13,002 nt of DNA from an uncultured Sutterella sp. Its GTDB lineage: Bacteria; Pseudomonadota; Gammaproteobacteria; Burkholderiales; Burkholderiaceae_F. Below the pieces are notes generated by a model that saw only the letters and a list, made by a program, of their open reading frames with translations, made no database searches and had not been told where the DNA came from. The stretch covers positions 1-13,002 of the forward strand of contig CAAECY010000023.1 of the NCBI GenBank assembly GCA_900754475.1, given 5' to 3'. The position numbers and the translations under genes are program-made. Position 1 is the first letter of the stretch; every line of letters begins with the position of its first letter. Below are positions 6,535-12,402 of this stretch, piece after piece.

Positions 6535-7755
6535 TCAGAGGAAGGTCTTGAGTGCTTCCGCGACGGACTTCACGCCCGCCACGATCTTTTCGGCCGGGAC
6601 CGTGACGAAGGAGAAGCGGCACGTGTTGACGTGGTCCTTCGGGTTGTTCGCGTAGAAGGCTTCGCCCGGAACGAACCCGACCGGAACGTCGGAGGCAAGG
6701 GTCTTTTTCATCACCTCGGAGGCGTCGACGCCCTTCGGGAAGGTGAGCCAGATGAACATGCCGCCTTCGGGGCGCGTCCAGGTGATTTCGGGGTGCTTCG
6801 GCATGTATTCGTCGAGCGCGTCGAGCATCACCTTCGCCTGGCTGCGGTAGATGTCGCGCACCTTCGGGAGGTGTTCTTCGAAGAGCCCCTGCGAGAGGAC
6901 GCGCGCCGTGACGAGCTGCGTGTAGGTCGCGGTATGAAGGTCCATCGCCTGCTTCATTTCCGCGGCGGCGTCAAGCACCGCTTTCGGCGCGATGATGTAG
7001 CCGAGACGGAACCCCGGCGCGAGCACCTTGCTCATCGTGCCGAGCGTGATCGTGCGTTCGGGGCAGAAGGCGCGCATCGAGGCGGGCGGTTCGTCCCCGT
7101 AGTAGAGCTCCCCGTAGGGGTTGTCTTCGACGAGCCAGAAGTCGTATTCGCGGGCCTTTTCGGCGAGCTTCTTGCGTCGTTCGACCGAGATCGTCAAACC
7201 CGTCGGGTTCTGGAACGTGGGCATCACGTACGCAAAGCGCGCGCCGCGGCACTCTTCGCCCATGAGGTCGGGGTTCATGCCGAAGGCGTCGGTCGGGATC
7301 TCGACGCACTCGGGGTTGCAGAGCATGAAGGCCTGCAGGGCGCCGAGGTAGGTCGGGCTTTCGACGAGGATCTTCGAGCCCGGATCGATGAAAAGACGCG
7401 CCATCAGGTCGAGCGCCTGCTGCGAGCCCGAAACGATCAGCACGTCGTCGGCGGTCGTGGGGCAGCCGCGCGCGGTTTCGCGCTCGGCGATGATGGCGCG
7501 AAGCGCCGGATCCCCCCTGAGGCCCGAATACTGGAGGGCGCGCTTTCCGTCCGTGTCGATCACGTAGTCGGCCGCGGCCTTCACTTCGGCAAGAGGAAAG
7601 CCTTCGGGGGAGGGCAACCCGCCCCCGAAGCTGATGACGTCGGGGCGTGCGGCGAGTGCAAGAATCTGCTGAATGAAAGAGTCGCCTTTGGGAGTGCCCG
7701 CCTTGCTGAAGTGCGGCACGGGCGTGGAGGAACAACAGGTCTTGCAGGTCGTCAT
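6535..7755 (-). CDS. PLP-dependent aminotransferase, class I/II (2-aminoadipate/LysN-like)
   Basis: This 406-residue cytoplasmic enzyme belongs to fold-type I aminotransferases of the group with 2-aminoadipate/aromatic transaminases and the C-terminal half of MocR proteins. Visible PLP residues are N183 (FQNPTG), D211 and Y214 (VEDNPYG), the Schiff-base lysine K243 (TMSKVLAPG), R250 (GFRLGY) and the carboxylate-binding R380 (NTCRFSF). ISFGGGLPSPEGFP (41-54) and YSGLRGDPALR match the N-terminal arm and first domain of this group. The substrate (branched-chain, aromatic or 2-aminoadipate) cannot be decided. The start at 7755 is supported by GGAGAGG (rc of 7763-7769) seven bases upstream, and there is no nearby alternative Met. 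The N-terminus has an odd cysteine cluster (C4, C7, C8). It is transcribed alone, diverging from the Bug-family gene. Confidence 0.9.
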   Translation of the reverse strand: MTTCKTCCSSTPVPHFSKAGTPKGDSFIQQILALAARPDVISFGGGLPSPEGFPLAEVKAAADYVIDTDGKRALQYSGLRGDPALRAIIAERETARGCPTTADDVLIVSGSQQALDLMARLFIDPGSKILVESPTYLGALQAFMLCNPECVEIPTDAFGMNPDLMGEECRGARFAYVMPTFQNPTGLTISVERRKKLAEKAREYDFWLVEDNPYGELYYGDEPPASMRAFCPERTITLGTMSKVLAPGFRLGYIIAPKAVLDAAAEMKQAMDLHTATYTQLVTARVLSQGLFEEHLPKVRDIYRSQAKVMLDALDEYMPKHPEITWTRPEGGMFIWLTFPKGVDASEVMKKTLASDVPVGFVPGEAFYANNPKDHVNTCRFSFVTVPAEKIVAGVKSVAEALKTFL

Positions 7756-7864
7756 AAAAAAGCCTCTCCGTGCATGAAATGAAAGGAACTTCGAAAAAGT
7801 GCGTCGGAAACTGCGGGCGGCGTCGAGCGTTGGGGCTCAAGGGGTCGCGGCCCGTCCGAACGCG

Positions 7865-7876
7865 CTTTTCGAAAAG
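7865..7876. promoter_or_regulatory. 12-bp perfect palindrome CTTTTCGAAAAG
   Basis: This self-complementary 12-mer lies about 110 bp upstream of the aminotransferase start. It could be an operator for that gene; no regulator is identified. Confidence 0.3.
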
Positions 7877-7902
7877 AAAACAGGTGAAATCCATTCTAGG
7901 GA

Positions 7903-7934
7903 GCTCGGTCGGCACCGAACGTCGCCGATCGAGC
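7903..7934. other. 11-bp hairpin upstream of the aminotransferase gene
   Basis: GCTCGGTCGGC (7903-7913) pairs with GCCGATCGAGC (7924-7934) with one G-T wobble and a 10-nt loop. It has no U-tract on either strand, so it is not a canonical terminator. It lies about 150 bp upstream of the aminotransferase start, in either its promoter or its leader. Confidence 0.35.
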
Positions 7935-8080
7935 CCGAGTCCTTGAAACATCGCGGAGATTGCGCAACTTTCGACCTGATGCGGTATCCGTTAGGCGCTT
8001 TGCCGTAGAGTATTTTCCTCAGAACCGCCCGTGAAACATGGGGTTGAGCGGGCTTTGTCGATGTAGTTCGACGTCGAACG

Positions 8081-8109
8081 CTTTTGCAAAACGGCGGTTT
8101 TTGCAAAAG
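8081..8109. repeat. Double TTTTGCAAAA palindrome forming an 11-bp perfect inverted repeat
   Basis: CTTTTGCAAAA (8081-8091) and TTTTGCAAAAG (8099-8109) are perfect reverse complements separated by CGGCGGT. Each arm contains the self-complementary 10-mer TTTTGCAAAA, so it reads as both a direct and an inverted repeat, with centres 17 bp apart. The arrangement resembles a cooperative operator. It sits about 360 bp upstream of the binding-protein gene. Confidence 0.5.
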
Positions 8110-8261
8110 AGGATCCCCACCGGCGGAGGGCGGATGAGAGACGGAAAGGAGACGGAAACGAGTCGGCTGCAGGTCGGATGCGTGGCGGATGCGGCTCGGC
8201 CACGGGACGGGAACGGGGCGGCCGCCCGAGCGCGTTTCGGCGGGGGACCGTCGGCGGTTGC

Positions 8262-8283
8262 CGCGTCCTTTTCGCGTCCTTTT
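8262..8283. repeat. Two tandem copies of CGCGTCCTTTT
   Basis: Two identical, directly adjacent 11-mers (8262-8272 and 8273-8283) are followed by a further CGCG. The function is unknown. Confidence 0.4.
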
Positions 8284-8349
8284 CGCGGGTCGTTCGGACT
8301 GCCAACCGAAATACCGCATTTGTTTTCAGTAGGACGGATAAACAACCGA

Positions 8350-8367
8350 TTTTCGATTACACGAAAA
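8350..8367. promoter_or_regulatory. TTTTCG-N6-CGAAAA dyad upstream of the binding-protein gene
   Basis: A perfect 6-bp dyad with a 6-bp spacer lies about 50 bp upstream of the TATACT -10 candidate (8416-8421). The position suits a regulator binding site, but no family is recognisable. Confidence 0.3.
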
Positions 8368-8465
8368 CACACATTTGGCAACATCTGTAGGACCGAAATC
8401 GCTCGGCGCGAACCTTATACTCCGCGGGCTTACGAAAATTGTCTTATGGGTGAGGAGTAGATTCG

Positions 8466-9446
8466 ATGACTTCCCGACGCACCTTCCTTGCGGCCGCTGC
8501 GACGGCGGCCGCGGCTTCCGCTTTCGGCTTTTCGGTTCCCGCGTTCGCGAAGAACACCACCGCGCGCGTGATCGTTCCCTTCCCCGCGGGCGGGGGCGGC
8601 GACGCGCTCGCGCGCACCGTGGTCGACGTGCTCGCCCGACAGGCGGGGAGCCGCATTCTCGTCGACAACCGCCCCGGCGCGGGCGGCAACGTCGGTACCC
8701 GCCTTTTGACGCAGGCAAAACCCGACGGCCTCACGCTCGGCTACGTCACGAACGGCATTCTGTGCGTCAATCAGCACCTCTACGGCGAGACGGGCTTCAA
8801 TACGGAAGATCTCATCCCCGTGGGTCTTTCGACCGAAATCGGTCTCGTGGCGGTTCTGAACCCCAAGGCGATCGAAGGCGTCACGGACCTCAAGTCCCTC
8901 ATCGCCTACGCGAAGGCGAACCCTGAGAAGGTCGACTTCGCCTCGTCCGGGAACGGCACCACGAGCCACCTCGCGGGTCTTTTCTTTGCCGAATGCGCGG
9001 GCCTCAAACTCACGCACATCCCGTACCGGGGCGGCGCCGCCGCGATGCTCGACGTCCTCTCGGGTCGCATTCCCCTCATGATCGACGTCGCTCCGAACGC
9101 CCTTCAGCACGTGGCGGCCGGGAAGCTCACGGCGCTCGCCACCCCCTCGCGCGAACGCCTCCCGAGCGCGCCCGACGTTCCGACCTTCGCCGAAGCCGGG
9201 GTGCCGGGGTTCGAACTCTCGGCCTGGGACGGGTTCGTGCTTCCGAAGGGTACGCCCGAGAAGATCGTTCGCGACTGGAACCGCGCGCTCGTCGAAGCGC
9301 TCTCCGACGAGGAACTGCGCCGTCGACTCGCCGCCCGCGGCGCCGACGTCCGTCCGGGCACGCCCGAAGCGTTCCGCGACTTCATCGCTTCCGAAGCGCC
9401 CAAGTGGGAAAAGCTCGTGAAGACGATTCGCGCCGAACGCACCTGA
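8466..9446 (+). CDS. Bug/TctC family periplasmic solute-binding protein (tripartite tricarboxylate transporter type)
   Basis: This 326-residue extracytoplasmic receptor binds small carboxylates for tripartite tricarboxylate transporters. The N-terminus SRRTFLAAAA (3-12) followed by a hydrophobic stretch and VPAFA^K looks like a Tat-type signal peptide with cleavage near residue 28. The mature protein shows the family's ligand-loop motif VPFPAGGGGDALAR (37-50), NRPGAGGNVGT (68-78) and HIPYRGGAAAMLDVLSGRIPLMID (184-207). The length is standard. The start is set by GAGGAG (8452-8457) eight bases upstream of the ATG. No TctA or TctB membrane partner is in the window, so it is an orphan receptor, as is common in Burkholderiales, which carry many such paralogues. 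The ligand cannot be predicted. Confidence 0.93.
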   Translation: MTSRRTFLAAAATAAAASAFGFSVPAFAKNTTARVIVPFPAGGGGDALARTVVDVLARQAGSRILVDNRPGAGGNVGTRLLTQAKPDGLTLGYVTNGILCVNQHLYGETGFNTEDLIPVGLSTEIGLVAVLNPKAIEGVTDLKSLIAYAKANPEKVDFASSGNGTTSHLAGLFFAECAGLKLTHIPYRGGAAAMLDVLSGRIPLMIDVAPNALQHVAAGKLTALATPSRERLPSAPDVPTFAEAGVPGFELSAWDGFVLPKGTPEKIVRDWNRALVEALSDEELRRRLAARGADVRPGTPEAFRDFIASEAPKWEKLVKTIRAERT

Positions 9447-9495
9447 CAAAAGTCCGATCGGCAGGACCGATCTGACGTTTGTTAACGCATTTCGT

Positions 9496-9538
9496 ACGAG
9501 CGACGCCCGCTGATTTTTCCGTCGGGGGCGTCGCTCGT
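9496..9538. other. 13-bp perfect hairpin between the binding-protein gene and menB
   Basis: ACGAGCGACGCCC (9496-9508) pairs perfectly with GGGCGTCGCTCGT (9526-9538) around a 17-nt loop that itself contains TTTTT. There is no U-tract after the stem on either strand. It may still end the upstream transcript, or act in the promoter/leader of menB, whose candidate -10 (TATGAT, 9552-9557) follows directly. Confidence 0.55.
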
Positions 9539-9593
9539 CGTCGTTGCGTCGTATGATTCCGTTCTCTTCTTGAAACATCTACAAGGATCCACC

Positions 9594-10445
9594 ATGCAAC
9601 CCATGCTCGATACGTCGCACCTCCCGCGCATTCCCGAATGGAAGAAGGCGGGCGACTACACCGACATCCTTTACGAAAAGGCCGAAGGGATCGCGAAGAT
9701 CACGATCAATCGTCCGGAAGTGCGCAACGCCTTCCGTCCGCTCACGGTGCGCGAAATGGAATCGGCCCTCGCCGACGCGCGCGACGACGATGAAATCGGC
9801 GTCGTGATCCTCACGGGCGCGGGCGAACTCGCGTTTTGCTCCGGGGGCGACCAGAAGGTGCGCGGCACGGGCGGCTACGTGGGCTCGGACGGCGTGCCGC
9901 GCCTGAACGTCCTCGACTTCCAGCGTCAGATCCGCACGTGCCCGAAGCCCGTCATCGCCATGGTCGCGGGCTGGTGCGTCGGGGGCGGTCACGTGCTTCA
10001 CATGATGTGCGACCTCACGATCGCCGCGGAAAACGCCCGCTTCGGTCAGACGGGGCCGCGCGTCGGGTCGTTCGACGGCGGTTGGGGCGCCTCCTACATG
10101 GCGCGCATCGTCGGCCAGAAGAAGGCCCGCGAAATCTGGTTCCTCTGCCGCTTCTACGACGCGAAGGAAGCCCTTGAAATGGGTCTCGTGAACCGCGTCG
10201 TTCCCTACGAAGAGCTCGAAGCCGAAACGGTGCAGTGGTGCCGCGAAATCCTCGCGAATTCGCCCTTGGCGATCCGCTGCCTCAAGGCGGCGCTCAACGC
10301 CGACTGCGACGGTCAGGCGGGCCTTCAGGAGCTCGCGGGCAACGCCACGCTCCTTTACTACATGACGGACGAAGGCCGCGAAGGGAAGAACGCTTTCCTT
10401 GAAAAGCGTCGCCCCGACTTCACGAAGTTCAAGCGCCTCCCCTGA
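9594..10445 (+). CDS. menB: 1,4-dihydroxy-2-naphthoyl-CoA synthase MenB
   Basis: This 283-residue crotonase-fold enzyme closes the second aromatic ring by converting o-succinylbenzoyl-CoA to 1,4-dihydroxy-2-naphthoyl-CoA in menaquinone synthesis. Visible are the oxyanion-hole segments FCSGGDQ (81-87) and AGWCVGGGH (125-133), the catalytic stretch QTGPRVGSFDGG (152-163, with S159 and D161), and the conserved C-terminus YYMTDEGREGKNAF (255-268). G154 sits where bicarbonate-dependent MenB enzymes such as the E. coli protein carry glycine rather than the aspartate of the mycobacterial type. E. coli MenB is 285 residues. The ATG at 9594 has AAGGA (9583-9587) six bases upstream and is preferred over an in-frame TTG at 9570. 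menE follows after seven bases, so the two form an operon. Confidence 0.96.
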   Translation: MQPMLDTSHLPRIPEWKKAGDYTDILYEKAEGIAKITINRPEVRNAFRPLTVREMESALADARDDDEIGVVILTGAGELAFCSGGDQKVRGTGGYVGSDGVPRLNVLDFQRQIRTCPKPVIAMVAGWCVGGGHVLHMMCDLTIAAENARFGQTGPRVGSFDGGWGASYMARIVGQKKAREIWFLCRFYDAKEALEMGLVNRVVPYEELEAETVQWCREILANSPLAIRCLKAALNADCDGQAGLQELAGNATLLYYMTDEGREGKNAFLEKRRPDFTKFKRLP

Positions 10446-10452
10446 GTCGATC

Positions 10453-11811
10453 ATGTCCGACTTGACCGTCGAGGAACTCCGTCGGGATTTCTCCGTCTTC
10501 GAGGCCGCGCGCGAGCGGGGCGAAGCCCTCTTCGTGCGTACGCCCGAGGGGGACCTCACGTACGCGGAGGTCGCCCGCCTTGTTGCGGACCGCATCGCAA
10601 CGTTCGAGCGCCCCGCGCCCGGACGTCCGCACGTGCTCGTCGCGCGCAACGACCTCGCGTCGATCGTTGAAATCCTCGCGTGCCTCGAACTCGAAATTCC
10701 CGTGGTGCTTCTGCACCCGGGGTTGACCGAGCTCGAACAAAAAGCGCAGCGCGACGAAATCGCCGCGAAGCGCGACCCCTTGCCCGAAGGGGCGGCGGTC
10801 GTCGTCTTCACGTCGGGAACGACGGGCCGCGCTAAGCCCGCCGTCCTCACGCGTCGGGCGCTCGCCGAGAGCGCCCGATCGTCGGAGGCGAACATCGGCC
10901 TTGCGCCGGGTGACGTGTGGCTTCTCTCCATTTCGCCCGCGCGCATCGGGGGCTTTTCGATTCTCACGCGCTCTCTAAGGGCGCGCTCGGCCGTTGCGTT
11001 GGGCGGACACTTTTCGCCCGAAGGCTTTCTGCGCGAAGTCGAATCGATGGGGGTGACGCTTGCTTCGATCGTGCCGACGATGCTCGTGCAGATCCTCAAG
11101 ACCTTCCCCGGACGCAAAGCGCCCGCAACTCTGCGCGCGCTCCTTCTCGGAGGGGCGTCCGCGAGCGACGCGTGGCTCGCTCGGGCGCGCGACGCGGCCT
11201 GGCCCGTCATCGCCACCTACGGCATGACGGAAACGGCAAGCAACGTGACGACGACCCCGTACGCCGAGCGCTATTCGGGCGTCGTGGGAAGCGGGCGCGT
11301 CAACGCCTTTGCGGAAGTGCGTGTGGAAAACGGGCACATTCTCGTGCGCGGCCCCATGCGGATGACCGGGTACTGGGGCGAGCCCGCGCTTGACCCCGAA
11401 GCCTGGCACGATACGGGCGACATCGGGTACTTCGACGAAGCGGGGTACCTCCACGTCGAAGCGCGCCGCTCGGACCTCATCCTCTCGGGCGGCAACAACG
11501 TCTATCCCCTCGAAGTCGAGGCGGCTTTGGAAAGCCTTCCGGGCATCCGCGAGGCGCTCGTAACGGGCCTTCCCGACGACGTGTGGGGTGCGGTCGTGAC
11601 GGCGTTGCTCGTTCCCGAAAAGGAGCCGCTCGCTCCGGAAGCGATCGTCGACGGACTCTCGGGGCGCTTGGCCGCCTACAAGTCCCCGCGCCGCATCGCC
11701 TGGGTGAAGGCTCTCCCCGTCAATCCGGGCGGGAAGCTTCGCCGCCGACCCGACGTCTTGGAGGGTCTCGCACTCGAAACCCTCCACTACCGCAAGGGGC
11801 GCTCGGCGTAA
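10453..11811 (+). CDS. menE: o-Succinylbenzoate-CoA ligase MenE
   Basis: This 452-residue ANL-superfamily adenylate-forming ligase activates o-succinylbenzoate with ATP and CoA, supplying the MenB substrate. Motifs in order are the ATP P-loop FTSGTTGRAK (119-128), TYGMTE (255-260), DTGD (320-323), the hinge region EARRSDLILSGGNNVYP (336-352) and the C-terminal catalytic lysine K428 in NPGGKLRR. The length is typical of MenE (about 450) and shorter than acyl-CoA synthetases. The start is the ATG seven bases after menB; upstream in-frame codons would run back into menB. No strong ribosome binding site is visible, which suits translational coupling. Other menaquinone genes (menA, C, D, F) are not in the window. 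Gene order menB-menE supports this name over a general AMP ligase. Confidence 0.93.
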   Translation: MSDLTVEELRRDFSVFEAARERGEALFVRTPEGDLTYAEVARLVADRIATFERPAPGRPHVLVARNDLASIVEILACLELEIPVVLLHPGLTELEQKAQRDEIAAKRDPLPEGAAVVVFTSGTTGRAKPAVLTRRALAESARSSEANIGLAPGDVWLLSISPARIGGFSILTRSLRARSAVALGGHFSPEGFLREVESMGVTLASIVPTMLVQILKTFPGRKAPATLRALLLGGASASDAWLARARDAAWPVIATYGMTETASNVTTTPYAERYSGVVGSGRVNAFAEVRVENGHILVRGPMRMTGYWGEPALDPEAWHDTGDIGYFDEAGYLHVEARRSDLILSGGNNVYPLEVEAALESLPGIREALVTGLPDDVWGAVVTALLVPEKEPLAPEAIVDGLSGRLAAYKSPRRIAWVKALPVNPGGKLRRRPDVLEGLALETLHYRKGRSA

Positions 11812-11837
11812 AGAGCGCACCTCAAGCACCTTCGATC

Positions 11838-11874
11838 AAGCGCCTTCGGACGACCTGCCCGAAGGCGCTTTTCC
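11838..11874 (+). terminator. Rho-independent terminator of menBE
   Basis: A 12-bp perfect stem (AAGCGCCTTCGG at 11838-11849, CCGAAGGCGCTT at 11859-11870) with a 9-nt loop runs into TTTTCCTT. It lies 26 nt after the menE stop and insulates the cytochrome gene from menBE transcription. Confidence 0.9.
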
Positions 11875-12071
11875 TTACGGGCACCGCGGTTTCAAGCCGG
11901 CGACGGGAGGTTTTCGACCCGTCCGCGGCCCGCCCCGCGTCGTCAATTCTGACTTGTGGCTGAAGGGCAACAAAAGATTTTCTAGGGATGAACACCAGTA
12001 GGTCGCGGGGACTAGTCCTTTCGCAGGGGGTGTATATGCGGCGCCCCGTCCGATCGGTCGGATGAACGGCA

Positions 12072-12092
12072 TCGTTCGAAATAAACGAACGA
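12072..12092. promoter_or_regulatory. TCGTTCG-N7-CGAACGA dyad
   Basis: Perfect 7-bp arms (12072-12078 and 12086-12092) flank AAATAAA. The layout is that of a dimeric regulator site; the downstream ATTTT could also make it a weak terminator. It lies about 310 bp upstream of the cytochrome start. Confidence 0.35.
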
Positions 12093-12186
12093 ATTTTGAA
12101 GTGACTTGGGTTTTCCGTAGAGCAGGTCGGATTACGCGAATCTTAATTTCAATAATAAACAGTGAGATCGGTTTTTGTTCACGTTC

Positions 12187-12221
12187 TGTTCGGTGTAAAT
12201 TTCGATTGATCCGACCGAACA
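12187..12221. promoter_or_regulatory. TGTTCGGT-N19-ACCGAACA inverted repeat
   Basis: Perfect 8-bp arms (12187-12194 and 12214-12221) flank 19 AT-rich bases that include TAAATT, a possible -10-like element. It could be an operator around the cytochrome promoter. Confidence 0.35.
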
Positions 12222-12342
12222 ACACGGCATTCGGTAGGAAATCGGCGGTCGGCGGACGGGGGTCGGAGGTGCCTTCGGGGAATTTTTCCGCGAACTTTTC
12301 GGGTGTTTGTGCATCGGCCTGAAACGGTGCATAGTTGAGCCT

Positions 12343-12368
12343 GTCTCGGGAAGAACCGAGACTTTCCC
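12343..12368 (+). promoter_or_regulatory. Leader hairpin with an overlapping alternative pairing, before the cytochrome gene
   Basis: GTCTCGG (12343-12349) pairs with CCGAGAC (12356-12362), 7 bp with a 6-nt loop, followed by TTTCCC. GGGAA (12348-12352) can instead pair with TTCCC (12364-12368), which would exclude the first stem. The structure ends about 23 nt before the ribosome binding site. Its use as a switch is speculative. Confidence 0.35.
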
Positions 12369-12402
12369 AAACCAGGAAAAGAGACCAACCAAGGAGTACC
12401 AA

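Larger units (their letters stand above)
7756..8465. other. Divergent intergenic region with several dyads, no gene seen
   Basis: This 710-bp stretch separates the aminotransferase (-) from the Bug-type binding protein (+). It holds the ribosome binding sites of both genes, a 12-bp palindrome (7865-7876), a hairpin (7903-7934), a double palindrome (8081-8109), a tandem 11-mer (8262-8283) and a TTTTCG-N6-CGAAAA dyad (8350-8367). A TATACT (8416-8421) is a good -10 for the binding protein gene, without a clear -35, and GAGGAG (8452-8457) is its ribosome binding site. The segment from about 8300 to 8450 is visibly AT-richer. Short open frames in it lack ribosome binding sites and family-like sequence, so I do not call genes. 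Confidence 0.7.
11875..12402. other. Non-coding region upstream of the cytochrome gene, partly AT-rich
   Basis: This stretch of about 530 bases holds no convincing gene. It contains a 10-bp palindrome GGACTAGTCC (12009-12018), two longer dyads (12072-12092 and 12187-12221), a leader hairpin (12343-12362) and the cytochrome ribosome binding site AAGGAG (12391-12396). From about 12070 to 12225 it is clearly AT-richer than the surrounding DNA, as expected of a promoter region. I cannot place a -35/-10 pair with confidence. An open frame at 12062-12322 has no ribosome binding site and no family-like sequence. Confidence 0.65.

Noticed and set aside
8038..8460. 140-codon + strand open frame upstream of the binding-protein gene
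   Set aside because: It spans the double palindrome and the AT-rich promoter region, overlaps the binding-protein ribosome binding site, and has no plausible start signal or motif.
9579..11829. Long - strand open frames opposite menB and menE
   Set aside because: They are antisense to two clear enzymes, with no recognisable domains and no ribosome binding sites that would support them.
12200..12216. FNR/ANR-type box near TTGATC upstream of the cytochrome
   Set aside because: Only the left half-site (TTGAT) is present; no ATCAA partner follows at four-base spacing.
12062..12322. 86-codon + strand open frame upstream of the cytochrome gene
   Set aside because: There is no ribosome binding site before its ATG, it crosses several dyads, and the translation resembles no family. 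It is more likely leader/promoter DNA.
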